Source: Sulfurovum sp. (lineage in GTDB: Bacteria; Campylobacterota; Campylobacteria; Campylobacterales; Sulfurovaceae). Taken from it: DNA of 64,000 bases. The notes below the pieces were generated by a model. It ran no database searches, was not told the origin of the DNA, and saw nothing but the letters and a program-made list of their open reading frames with translations. Made by a program: the position numbers and the translations under genes. Shown here in pieces: positions 23,903-33,300 of this stretch (position 1 is its first letter; each line of letters starts with the position of its first letter). The stretch lies in contig NVUY01000016.1 in assembly GCA_002733215.1 (NCBI GenBank), positions 9,662 to 73,661 on the forward strand, written 5' to 3'.

Positions 23903-25480
23903 ATGGGATATGCTTTGCGATACTTACTTTTATTTTTACTCCCTTTCTTCCTTTTTTCAAAACCCTTCAAAGTAGCTACCTATAATGTAGAAAATCTTTT
24001 TGATGCAGAATATGTAGGTACTGAATATGATAACTATAGAGTCAAACGTAACTGGACAAAACGTATGGTTGAGGTAAAGTTAAACAATGTGGCTGAAGTT
24101 ATTTGTGATTTGGATGCAGATATTTTGGGGCTTCAAGAGATTGAAAATACCAATATTTTTGAACAACTTAAAAAACGACTCTCTCGTGTAGGGTGTGGGT
24201 ACAGGCATGCGGCTATTAGCTCTAAAAAAGGTGCAACGATCCAAGTGGCAGTACTTTCACGCTTTCCTATAAAAAAACAAAAAGAGTTACAGGTAAGTTA
24301 TTCACCTAGGGTGCGTAACATACTTGAAGTTGAGGTAGACATTAGAGGAGAGCCTTTAGTGCTTTTTATAAACCATTGGAAATCCCGAGCATATCGTGGC
24401 TATGAGAGTAAACGCATGAAGTATGCCAAGACATTGAAAACAAGGTTAGATGCTTTGCCCAAATCAAAAGCATACATACTTTTGGGAGATTTCAATACAG
24501 ATTATGATGCTCATTTGAGCTTAGAAAAAAAGATAGATGATACAAAAGGGAGAACGGGACTTCATCATGTACTTGGGCTGCTTGATGACAGCAACAGGCT
24601 CATGGGCGAAGCACAAATGTTAAAAGGTACGCAAGGTCACTACACTTTATGGAAAGAATTAGCACTTGATCAGCGATGGAATACAAAGTTTTATGGCAAA
24701 AAAGGTACAGCTGATCATATTGTCATCTCTTCAGCATTGTTTGACTCCAGGGGTTTAGACTATGTCAATAATTCTTTTAAGGTTTTTAGGCGTGACTACC
24801 TCTTTACCAAACGTGAGTACATCTATAGATGGCAATATAAAAAAGGAAAACATAGAGGAAAAGGGTATTCAGACCATTTGCCTGTGTATGCCTATTTTGA
24901 TAACAAACCTTATAGAGCAGGTAAAGATATAAAAAAGTCTAAGACTAAACGGGAGATACAAAAGATAGAGTATCTTTACCTGCATGAAAAACTAGAGAAC
25001 GAAGTTATACTGGAGAATATCATAGTTATCTGGAAAAAATGGGGAAATGCGATTATAAAACAAAGCAAGGAGGGTAGAGGCATGTTTCTTTTTGGCTGTG
25101 CCAATGCACTGGAAGAGGGTCACAAATATGATTTACTTGTAAGGGCTATTACCAGTTATAAAGGATTAAAAGAAGTCACACATGCTTATGTATTGAAAGA
25201 AAAAGGAAAAGCAGATATAGAAAAGTATATTTTGAAAGCTTCTGATTTTTCTAAAAAAATAGCACAGAGACAAAATGAAGTGATACGTGATCTTGTAGGC
25301 ACCTATAAAAATAAATATTTTCATCTGGAGGGTCGAAAAATTCCCATCTATTTCAAAAAGAAGAAGTATAGACCTGAAAACATGACAGACATCAAGATAC
25401 ACAATGCACTCCTAGGGTATTATAAGAAGTTACAGTTGGTAGTTTCCAGCCCTAACGATTTTACTGTACTGGAGAAATAA
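23903..25480 (+). CDS. Exported endonuclease/exonuclease/phosphatase-family protein
   Basis: A 525-residue protein with a signal peptide (1-19) and an EEP catalytic domain (about 22-330): Asn28 in YNVENLF, Glu79 in LQEIEN, INHWKSR, LLGDFNTDYD, and TADHIVIS and YSDHLPVYAYF near the end. All catalytic positions of the DNase I-like fold are present, so it is probably an active metal-dependent nuclease or phosphodiesterase acting in the periplasm or outside. About 190 C-terminal residues form a separate beta-rich region, perhaps OB-like, of unknown role. hemJ follows immediately with no gap (stop TAA, then ATG). Confidence 0.85.
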   Translation: MGYALRYLLLFLLPFFLFSKPFKVATYNVENLFDAEYVGTEYDNYRVKRNWTKRMVEVKLNNVAEVICDLDADILGLQEIENTNIFEQLKKRLSRVGCGYRHAAISSKKGATIQVAVLSRFPIKKQKELQVSYSPRVRNILEVEVDIRGEPLVLFINHWKSRAYRGYESKRMKYAKTLKTRLDALPKSKAYILLGDFNTDYDAHLSLEKKIDDTKGRTGLHHVLGLLDDSNRLMGEAQMLKGTQGHYTLWKELALDQRWNTKFYGKKGTADHIVISSALFDSRGLDYVNNSFKVFRRDYLFTKREYIYRWQYKKGKHRGKGYSDHLPVYAYFDNKPYRAGKDIKKSKTKREIQKIEYLYLHEKLENEVILENIIVIWKKWGNAIIKQSKEGRGMFLFGCANALEEGHKYDLLVRAITSYKGLKEVTHAYVLKEKGKADIEKYILKASDFSKKIAQRQNEVIRDLVGTYKNKYFHLEGRKIPIYFKKKKYRPENMTDIKIHNALLGYYKKLQLVVSSPNDFTVLEK

Positions 25481-25915
25481 ATGGAATATTATACTTGGAT
25501 TTTGGCATTTCATGTGATGGCTTTCACCTCATGGATGGCAGTACTTTTTTATCTGCCGCGTCTTTTTATTTATCATCGTGAACATTCTGACAATGTAGCT
25601 TTTGGAAAAGTAGTAGAAATACAAGAGTATAAACTTTATAAGTATATAGGTGAACCTGCAATGTGGGCAACCATACTTACAGGTGCTGCAATGATATATT
25701 TGAACCCATATCTTTTTCAAAGTGGAGGATGGCTACATGCAAAATTACTTTTTTTAGTCTTCTTAATTGCTTATCACTATTCACTTAATCGCATTCGTAA
25801 AATACTTATAGAGAATCCAGAGTATAAAAGTGGAAAATATTTTAGATTCTATAATGAGGTGCCTACCTTACTCATGATTGTTATTGTTATTATGGTTGTG
25901 GTTAAACCATTTTAA
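25481..25915 (+). CDS. hemJ: Protoporphyrinogen oxidase HemJ
   Basis: A 144-residue protein with four TM helices and the HemJ/UPF0093 features: His11 in FHVMAFTSWMAVLFYLPRLF, KYIGEPAMWATILTGAAM, GGWLHAKLLFLVFLIAYHY and a C-terminal EVPTLLMIVIVIMVVVKPF. HemJ oxidises protoporphyrinogen IX to protoporphyrin IX in the inner membrane and is the usual form in Campylobacterota. It abuts the exported nuclease gene (the ATG follows the stop directly), a coupling without obvious functional link. Confidence 0.92.
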   Translation: MEYYTWILAFHVMAFTSWMAVLFYLPRLFIYHREHSDNVAFGKVVEIQEYKLYKYIGEPAMWATILTGAAMIYLNPYLFQSGGWLHAKLLFLVFLIAYHYSLNRIRKILIENPEYKSGKYFRFYNEVPTLLMIVIVIMVVVKPF

Positions 25916-25923
25916 CTGATTTG

Positions 25924-25932
25924 TGATATAAT
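25924..25932 (+). promoter_or_regulatory. Extended -10 promoter for the DUF2231 gene
   Basis: TGATATAAT, with TTTGTGATATAAT matching the promoters at 22208 and 46286; 27 bases before the GTG start. Confidence 0.55.
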
Positions 25933-25959
25933 ATTTAATATAAAAAAAGGATACTTATT

Positions 25960-26757
25960 GTGACATTACCGGCTATTACCCTACCAAAAGTTGAACTCCC
26001 CTTTGATATTTCGGTACTACTGCACCCTTCAGTGGTACACTTTATGATTGCACTGCCTGTAGTGATCTTTGTGTTGGAACTTCTCAATCTTATGATGAAG
26101 AAAAAAGCATTAAGCGGTTTTTCTTTCTTTTTGATCATTTTAACAGTGCTCGTTTCAGCAGGCGCATACCTGACAGGTCTTGTAGATGGAAAAGAAGCTT
26201 ACCCTGCACTGGGTGAAGCTGCCAAATCCGCATTGGCTGAACATAAACTTCTGGGTACTTACCTGATGTTGACATCGGCAGTGCTGTTGTTCTTTAAACT
26301 GCTCTCGATGCTTGCGGGAGGTTTTATGAAAACACTTTATCTCTTAGTGCTCATTGTCTTTGTTGCAGGTATTTTCAAGCAGGGCACAGAGGGTGGTGAA
26401 CTTGTCTATAAGCATGGAATGAATGTGGAACAGGTGAAAGTGTTGGACGATGAACTCTTTGATGTAAAAGAAGAACTTGAAGAGGCCAAAGAAGAACTTG
26501 AAGAGGCTACGGTGATAACAAAGGTGTCAACAGAAACAGTGAAGAGTGAAACTGTTGAAGTTGTTGACGTACCTGTAGCACCTGCAGCGAAAGAAGTCCC
26601 AACACAAGTACCTTCAGAAACAACAGTGCCTGATATAGTGACTGAAAATATAAAAACTGAAGTGCCGGAAGTAGTACCCCCGGCTGTCCAGGAAAAAGTA
26701 GAAACACTACAGAGTATGCCTGAAGAAATGGTGCAGCCTCAGATTGCTACACATTAA
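25960..26757 (+). CDS. DUF2231-type membrane protein with long Glu/Val/Pro tail
   Basis: A 265-residue protein with GTG start and AAAAAGG upstream. The N-terminal half has the DUF2231 layout: HPSVVHFMIALPVVIFVLELL (TM1), a second helix FFLIILTVLVSAGAYLTG, then HKLLGTYLMLTSAVLLFFKL and a fourth helix. From about residue 165 a coiled coil (DVKEELEEAKEELEEA) leads into a low-complexity Val/Pro/Glu tail of about 80 residues, probably periplasmic and extended. Paired His in the helices could bind haem, as in related membrane proteins. The next promoter and riboswitch begin 140 bp later. Confidence 0.75.
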   Translation: MTLPAITLPKVELPFDISVLLHPSVVHFMIALPVVIFVLELLNLMMKKKALSGFSFFLIILTVLVSAGAYLTGLVDGKEAYPALGEAAKSALAEHKLLGTYLMLTSAVLLFFKLLSMLAGGFMKTLYLLVLIVFVAGIFKQGTEGGELVYKHGMNVEQVKVLDDELFDVKEELEEAKEELEEATVITKVSTETVKSETVEVVDVPVAPAAKEVPTQVPSETTVPDIVTENIKTEVPEVVPPAVQEKVETLQSMPEEMVQPQIATH

Positions 26758-26901
26758 AAAAACCTCTTTTTTGACATTTTTTTGACAATTTTAGTTTATA
26801 CTGTCAATAGTGGTTGATTTGATAAGTTAACCAGATTTTAGAAATACTGTTTTATAAGAAACAAAGTACTAAAGCAGTATAATAAAATAGAATAAGTAAT
26901 G

Positions 26902-26991
26902 TATACTATAGTTTATTTGAAAAAGCCAAACTTGTTGTGAAGCAAGGACGGAAAGTTATGGGTCTCTTGTATGGAGATCGCCAAACTGCCA
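26902..26991 (+). ncRNA. Cyclic-di-GMP-I (GEMM) type riboswitch, copy 1
   Basis: A -10 box (TATACT, 26902-26907) leads into GCCAAAC, a stem CTTGTT-GTGA-AGCAAG (26931-26946) closed by a GNRA tetraloop, then GGACGGAAAGTTATGGGTCT, a second stem GTCTC/GAGAT and the 3' end CGCCAAACTGCC. These elements follow the order of the GEMM aptamer. The selectivity base before CYAAAC is G, as in c-di-GMP-binding members, whereas cGAMP-binding relatives have A. A second copy at 47142-47210 has a covarying hairpin. Downstream lies the PilJ-domain operon (GTG 27083). The closing helix P1 is not clear by eye. Confidence 0.75.
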
Positions 26992-27082
26992 GTAGAGTTT
27001 ATGTACTCTCTGATTCTGTTTATTTTGACTTTTTTATGGATTTTAGTGTGTTTACTATACACTAAGTATAAAGGAGTTTATA

Positions 27083-27862
27083 GTGTCTCGTTTTATGAAA
27101 AAAGCAATAAAAATTGTACTTCTCCCCTCTCTTATTTCCAGTTTTGCATTTGCAATTGAAATAAAAAATCTTTCAGTAGCAGTAGATGTAGCGGGGAAAC
27201 AAAGAATGTTTACACAGCGCATGTTAAAAGATTATGCAATGGTGGGGTTGGAAAATAATTTTGGAAATCCGGGAGAAGATCTTAAGAAAATCATGGGATC
27301 ATTTGATAAGCATTTGGCATCACTTAGAAAGTTCAATACTGACCCTGCAACCGAAGAGAGTTTGGCAAAAGTCAGAGTACTTTGGGATCCTATTCAGTTG
27401 GCACTGAATGAACCGCCAAGTAAAGAAAAAGCAGGAAAAATGCAAGAAGATCTGGAGGCACTGCTTAAACAGTCCAATGAAGCAGTTGCTCTCTTCGCCA
27501 AGCAGACAGGAAAAGCTTCCGGGGAAATCATTAACATATCCGGAAGACAGAGAATGCTCTCTCAAAGAATGGCAAGTCTCTATATGTTAAAAGTCTGGGG
27601 GATAAATGATCCTCAATTTACAATAAAGATGACTAAGGCGATGGACTTGTATAGAACATCTCTCGACAAGCTTAAGAAGTCAGATATGAGCACACCTGAA
27701 ATTACAATACTCTTAAATAAATCAGGAAAAGCATTCAGATTCTTTGAAGTCATGAATAAATCAAGTTCGAAATTTATCCCTACACTTATTTACAAAAAAT
27801 CAAATGATATGTTAAAAGATATGAACACGGCAACAGGACTCTATGCCGCACAAGAAAAGTAG
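27083..27862 (+). CDS. Exported PilJ/NarX-type P-box protein 1
   Basis: A 259-residue protein: signal peptide (1-25, SFAFAIE), then two repeats of a four-helix sensor fold, each led by a P-box-like motif (DVAGKQRMFTQRMLKDY at 35-51 and ISGRQRMLSQRMASLY at about 152-167). The motif is that of PilJ and NarX/NarQ periplasmic domains, where the conserved Arg binds nitrate or nitrite. There is no TM helix after the signal and no output domain, so this is a soluble periplasmic sensor or binding protein. Start: GTG with AAGGAG 6 bases before it. First of five genes behind the riboswitch. Confidence 0.85.
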   Translation: MSRFMKKAIKIVLLPSLISSFAFAIEIKNLSVAVDVAGKQRMFTQRMLKDYAMVGLENNFGNPGEDLKKIMGSFDKHLASLRKFNTDPATEESLAKVRVLWDPIQLALNEPPSKEKAGKMQEDLEALLKQSNEAVALFAKQTGKASGEIINISGRQRMLSQRMASLYMLKVWGINDPQFTIKMTKAMDLYRTSLDKLKKSDMSTPEITILLNKSGKAFRFFEVMNKSSSKFIPTLIYKKSNDMLKDMNTATGLYAAQEK

Positions 27863-27871
27863 GAAGACAGA

Positions 27872-28648
27872 TTGATAGTAAAAAAAATAAAAATGAGTTT
27901 GGCTACAATTTTGATACTTGCCACTTCGGCCTCAGCAATAGAAATAACCAGCCCTACGCAAGCAGTTGACATAGCCGGAAAACAAAGAATGTTTACGCAG
28001 CGTATGTTAAAAGATTATGCAATGGTGGGAATGGGGAATACTTTTGGGAAGCCTGGAGAAGATCTCAAAAAAATATCTGCTGACTTTCAAGACCATATGG
28101 AATCTCTTGCAGCCTACACCAGGAGTGATGAGGTTAAAAAGAGTATAGAAAAAATTGAAGCTCTTTGGACTCCACTCAAGCAGATACTCTTAGAAACACC
28201 AAGTAAAGAGAAGGTTGGAAAACTTCAAGTAGATCTGGATGACCTTTTAAAAGCGACAGATGAGACTACAAAACTTTTTGCCAAAGAGTCAGGAACGGCG
28301 TCTGGAGAAACAGTAAATAAAGCAGGACGACAGAGAATGCTTTCCCAGAGAATGGCCAGCCTGTATATGTTGAAAGTTTGGGAAGTAGAAGACCCTCAGT
28401 TTAAAACGAAGTTAGAAGATGCAATGAAGCTTTTTAAAACTTCATTGGATGAATTGGAAAAGTCAAATTTAAATACAGAAGAGATCAAAATACTTTTAGC
28501 AAAAGTCAAGAGATCGTTTATGTTTTTTGAGATGATGAGTAAATCCAAATCAAAATTTGTTCCAACACTGATATACAAGAAATCGAATGATATTCTTGTA
28601 AATATGAATAGTGCAACACAGAAATATGTTGCTTTAGAAAGCAAATAA
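27872..28648 (+). CDS. Exported PilJ/NarX-type P-box protein 2
   Basis: 258 residues, a close paralogue of the preceding protein: the same signal peptide plan (1-22, SASAIE), DIAGKQRMFTQRMLKDYAMVG at 34-54 and KAGRQRMLSQRMASLYMLKVW at about 150-170, and the same C-terminal KFVPTLIYKKSND segment. Conservation is highest around the two P-boxes and at the C-terminus, which points to recent tandem duplication with preserved function. The start is a TTG 9 bp after the previous stop with GGAAG upstream. No output domain. Probably works with the hybrid kinase at 30344. Confidence 0.85.
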   Translation: MIVKKIKMSLATILILATSASAIEITSPTQAVDIAGKQRMFTQRMLKDYAMVGMGNTFGKPGEDLKKISADFQDHMESLAAYTRSDEVKKSIEKIEALWTPLKQILLETPSKEKVGKLQVDLDDLLKATDETTKLFAKESGTASGETVNKAGRQRMLSQRMASLYMLKVWEVEDPQFKTKLEDAMKLFKTSLDELEKSNLNTEEIKILLAKVKRSFMFFEMMSKSKSKFVPTLIYKKSNDILVNMNSATQKYVALESK

Positions 28649-28660
28649 AAGGAAGACAGG

Positions 28661-29485
28661 ATGAGAAATAAAATGATTAAGAAGATAAGTATGGCAGTAG
28701 TGACAGTATTTGTATTGTCAGAGGTTTCTATAGCAGAAGAAGTAAATACAGCAGCTGCTGCTTCATCTGATCCGGTCGTGATATCTGATACCGTAAAATT
28801 GATAGATATGGCAGGTAAGCAAAGAATGCTTTCTCAACGTATCGCTAAAGATTATCTTTATGCCGGTAAAAAGATCGCAGCAGCAAAAGCGAATAAACAG
28901 CTGAAAAATTCTCTTGCTGAACTTATGGAATCTCATAAAGTACTTGTGAAGTCTATTAATGATCCTGATATTAAAAATCTTCTTGCTTTTGTCGAGATGA
29001 GTACGGAAGATTTTGAATCAACAGCAAATGAAGCGTTTACACTTGACAATGCTCAATTGGTTATAGATTTAAGTGAGTCTATGCTGGAAGGTAGTCAATA
29101 TGTAGTTGATTCATTAAAAGAGACGGTTGAGATACAAGAGTCTAAAATCGTAGGAAAAGCCGGTAAGCAGCGTATGCTTGCACAGCGTATCGCTAAATAT
29201 TATATTGCATACCAAGCCGGGATTAAAGATAAAAATACTATTGATCAGATGAAAGCAGCAGTAGCAACATTTAGTGAATCTCACGCAGCACTTATGTCGA
29301 ACGCAGCAAATACACCGGAGATCAACAGGAAACTTAATGAAATAGACAGACTTTGGAAAATCGTATATAAATTTTATCTCAATATTGAAAAGGGTGGATT
29401 GCCATTAATTGTTTTCAATACTACGGACAATATTACTAAAAAGATGAATCAGATCACAGGGCTTTATGTGGAGCTATATAAATAA
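28661..29485 (+). CDS. Exported PilJ/NarX-type P-box protein 3
   Basis: 274 residues, more divergent paralogue. Signal peptide 1-26 (VSIAEE), then an Ala/Ser-rich linker and two P-box repeats: DMAGKQRMLSQRIAKDYL near residue 48 and KAGKQRMLAQRIAKYYI near 166. The two motifs are more alike here than in proteins 1 and 2, exposing the internal duplication. The C-terminus keeps the (I/F)NTTDNITKKMNQ helix, matching KSNDML in the others. It lies 12 bp after gene 2, with a GGAAGACAGG ribosome site like gene 2. Confidence 0.85.
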   Translation: MRNKMIKKISMAVVTVFVLSEVSIAEEVNTAAAASSDPVVISDTVKLIDMAGKQRMLSQRIAKDYLYAGKKIAAAKANKQLKNSLAELMESHKVLVKSINDPDIKNLLAFVEMSTEDFESTANEAFTLDNAQLVIDLSESMLEGSQYVVDSLKETVEIQESKIVGKAGKQRMLAQRIAKYYIAYQAGIKDKNTIDQMKAAVATFSESHAALMSNAANTPEINRKLNEIDRLWKIVYKFYLNIEKGGLPLIVFNTTDNITKKMNQITGLYVELYK

Positions 29486-29491
29486 GGATCA

Positions 29492-30331
29492 ATGATGAAG
29501 AAAATATTTTATATGTTTTTCCTCTTATGGGGAGTAGTACTTTGTGCTGAGACCAAAGTTGAGAAAAAAGAGACAAATGCAACAATACCTGTAGTCGAGA
29601 AGGTAGAAGTAGAAGTAAAAAAGGCTATCGCCGCAACGAGAGGGGATATTAAGGTTATAGAGGCTTCCGAAAATATTAGATACCTCAGTCAAAAGATGGT
29701 TAAAGATTACCTTTTTTTCTATAAGCATCAAAATAAAGTGGAAGTAAAGCGGGGACTGGAGAGAGCACTGCTTAAGTTGAATGATAACTTTAGGATCATT
29801 GCTACGACGACAAAAGATACGGATACAAAAGATGTCCTCGAATTTCTTGCGTACAGTAAAGACCAGATCGAACAAATATTCAATGAAAAAGCAGATGAAG
29901 AAAGAGTAGCCTTAATGCTTGATTACAGTGAAACACTTCTTGAAGGAGCCGACTCTATTTCAAATGCACACAAGTATGATTTTTCCGATGAAGAAAAAAT
30001 GCTGATGGTGACAAAAGAGATGGAATATCTTTTGGAAAGAGTTACAAAATATTATATGGCAATAAATGTAGGGTTTGACAGTACTACAAATAAAGATCAG
30101 ATGCTAGAGTCAATATCTGATCTTGAAAAAAATATTGCAGAGATAAATAGATATACGTATCCTGCTGAACTCCAGAAGGCACAGGTAAAAATGAATGAGT
30201 CCTGGAAGGCAAACAAGCGTTTTTTTGATCAGTCAGAAACTCTGTTTATCCCAAAACTTATATTTATTTCAGTTGATTATCTGGAAGACGTTGTTCTCCA
30301 GATAGCACTTTATCACAGTAAAAACCAATAA
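29492..30331 (+). CDS. Exported PilJ-like protein 4 with degenerate P-boxes
   Basis: 279 residues with a signal peptide (1-19, VVLCAET) and a charged linker. It aligns with protein 3 by pattern but the P-boxes have decayed: EASENIRYLSQKMVKDYLF replaces AGKQRMLSQRIAKDYL, and TKEMEYLLERVTKYYM replaces the second. The ligand-binding Arg is retained in the first motif in a different context (NIRYLSQ) and appears lost in the second. It may have become a structural partner or a sensor for another ligand. It lies 6 bp after gene 3 and 12 bp before the kinase. Confidence 0.75.
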   Translation: MMKKIFYMFFLLWGVVLCAETKVEKKETNATIPVVEKVEVEVKKAIAATRGDIKVIEASENIRYLSQKMVKDYLFFYKHQNKVEVKRGLERALLKLNDNFRIIATTTKDTDTKDVLEFLAYSKDQIEQIFNEKADEERVALMLDYSETLLEGADSISNAHKYDFSDEEKMLMVTKEMEYLLERVTKYYMAINVGFDSTTNKDQMLESISDLEKNIAEINRYTYPAELQKAQVKMNESWKANKRFFDQSETLFIPKLIFISVDYLEDVVLQIALYHSKNQ

Positions 30332-30343
30332 GAAGGATCGAAA

Positions 30344-33300
30344 ATGAAAATTATAAATAATAAAAATATCTTTAACCTTCTTATCGTTGTGGTTATGGCT
30401 GTGTTGGCATTCTTTTCTTATTATACTTATATGTCTTATGTGGAGTATGATTCTTCACGAAACAGTACACAAAGTACATATTTTGTTGAAGAGATAGATA
30501 ATGTTCTTGATAGGATAGCAAAAGAGAGACTTTACAGTGCTATTTATATGGGAAGAGAAGGAAAGACGGGATTTGACAAAGTAAAAGAAGCAAGAATGGC
30601 TGTTGATAGCGCTATTATTGAATTAAATACTTATATAAATGCCAATCATAAATTTAAAACATACAGTAAAAGGCTAACTGCTGTTTCGAAAAATTTGAAG
30701 CATGCAAGAACAAAAGTTGATACTTTAAGTTCGGACTATAAGAATATTTTCTTTGAGATTTATCATGATCAAATTTTTGAATCACTTGCGGGAGCCATGA
30801 GAATAGTATCATTGCAAGATGCATCTGCAGATATGAAGAGTTATTTATCCACTTATACTAGTTTTACGAAGCTTAAAGAGAATACTGAGCTTGAGAATAC
30901 AGGGATATTCTTTGTCTTAAGCGGTTCACGAAAAATGACTAATGAAGACCTGATGCAATGGGATGCTCTTTTAGTGAATGATACACTTCCTGAGTTTACT
31001 GCCTTGGGCAATCAAGCTATTATATCGAAACTCAATGCACTGCTTACACCGGAAGAGTTTAGCAAGATCGGTGCGAATGAACGTGTGCAAATTCTGTATG
31101 GTGCGCAGGCAGGAGAATACGCAGTTTCAACCAAAGAATGGCTCAGACAGATTGAAAAAAAGATGAACTATATTGCCTTGGCACAGAGTGTACTTAAGTC
31201 AACTATGGATAAACACACAGAGAGTAAAGTCTCACATAGTAAAGAAGTTATGACGGAATATGGGATAGGTACACTCTTTGCATTACTGCTGCTTCTTGTT
31301 TTATTTGTGATCTATTATAATATCAATAAAGACAAACAACTGTTTGAAGATACGTTAAAAGATATTGAAGCCGTACTTAACTCCGAACAGCAAAAAGAGT
31401 TGAAAATTTTGATCGATAACAGGGAAATAAATCAGATCTATAGATTTCTGACTGCAACGATCAAAGAGGCTAATCAGGCAAAAGACCTCTTTCTCGCAAA
31501 TATGTCTCATGAGATACGTACACCTCTGAATGGTATCGTTGGTTTTACACAACTGCTTAAAACTACTGAGGTTACAGCTGAGCAGGAAGAGTTTATTACG
31601 ATTATAGAGAATAGTTCTGATAATTTGTTAACTATTGTGAATGATATACTGGATCTCTCTAAGATCAAAGCCGATAAAATTGAATTGGAGAATATACCAT
31701 TTGATCCTATTGAGAAGTTTGAGTCAGCTATAGAATCTTATGGTGCGAGGGCAGCAGAGAAAGATATTGAACTGGGTGTCTATATTGATCCTGATCTGCC
31801 TGCTACACTTATGGGTGATCCTACTAAAATATCTCAGATTATCGTGAATCTTATATCCAATGCAATTAAATTTACACCTATGGCAGGAAATATAGACGTT
31901 TCCATAGAAAAGCTTTCTGAAACCAATGAGGATGTCACACTTAAGTTTGCAGTAGCCGATACAGGTATTGGTATTTCAGAGGAGCAGAAATCTAAAATAT
32001 TTGATGCCTTCTCTCAGGCTGATGTCAGTACAAGTAGAAAATTCGGAGGAACAGGATTAGGATTGGCTATTTCTGAAAAACTCGTTGCATTTATGGGAGG
32101 CAATCTGGATATAGAGAGTGAAGAAGATAACGGTTCAACTTTCTTCTTTACATTAAATCTGAATAAAGCAGAACAGAGTTTGCTAAGAGAGAAGGTAAAT
32201 ATGAGTGGTACGCATGTGGGATATATGGTTCCTGATATGAGTATTGAGCGGGCGAAGAATCCAAACCTTCAAGCGTATGTTGAGTATGTGGGTGCAGAAT
32301 TCACAGTTTACGAGGGAGATGATCTCCTGAGTATGAAAAAATCTTCTTTACCGGATATCTTATTTATCAATCATAGATATTGTAAAAGAGAAAATGAACT
32401 TGAAAAATATTTGAAGCTAGATACAAAGATCGTAGTGGTAACAACGGGTGAGCTAAAAGGAAAAATAGAAGCATTGGAAGATCAAATTGATAGAGTTTTT
32501 TATAAGCCTATCAACCTTAGTAAAACACTAAAATCTCTTAAAATTGTAAATGAAAATACAAATAAGAGTAAAACTCCTCAAGTTGAAATAAATAAAAGTA
32601 ATGAGAAATTTGAAGATATACATGCTTTGGTGGCAGAAGATAATAGTATCAATCAAAAATTAATTCAAAATGTATTAAATGGACTTGGTGTAGATGTGAC
32701 ACTTGTCGATAATGGGAAAGAGGCTTTGGAACTTCGTCAAAGAAATGAGTATGATATCATATTTATGGATATTCAAATGCCTGTGATGGGTGGTATTGAA
32801 GCAACGGGGAAGATTATGGAATATGAAACAACACATCGTAAACATCATGTTCCTATTGTTGCTGTTACTGCAAATGCCTTAGAAGGTGACAGAGAAAAAT
32901 ACATCAGTGAAGGTATGGATAATTATCTTTCAAAACCTATAGAACTTGATCAGATAAAATTACTGATAGAAGAGTATGTTTCTCATAAAATTGTCAAAGA
33001 TGAAAAAGAAACAATAGAAAATGTCAATACTCAAAACAGTGATAACACCATCAGAGTGAAAAAAGTAGAAGCAGTAAAAACGACCGAAGTTAAAAAAGTT
33101 GTAGAGCAAAAAAGAAGATCTGATGTCTTAGTCTATCACTCTATACCATTAATAGCAAATCTTTATGGAAGTATATTGAAAAACTTGGACTATGATAAGG
33201 ATATTGTTACTGATGAAGAAGTATTTTTAGATAGACTGGATGATACAGAATATACATTTGTGTTATATGAGGCAGTATCGTTTGCAGAGATGCCATGTAT

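Noticed and set aside
26971-27159. Plus-strand frame of 62 codons with a hydrophobic stretch after the first riboswitch
   Set aside because: It starts inside the aptamer and overlaps the well-supported start of the first P-box protein in another frame.
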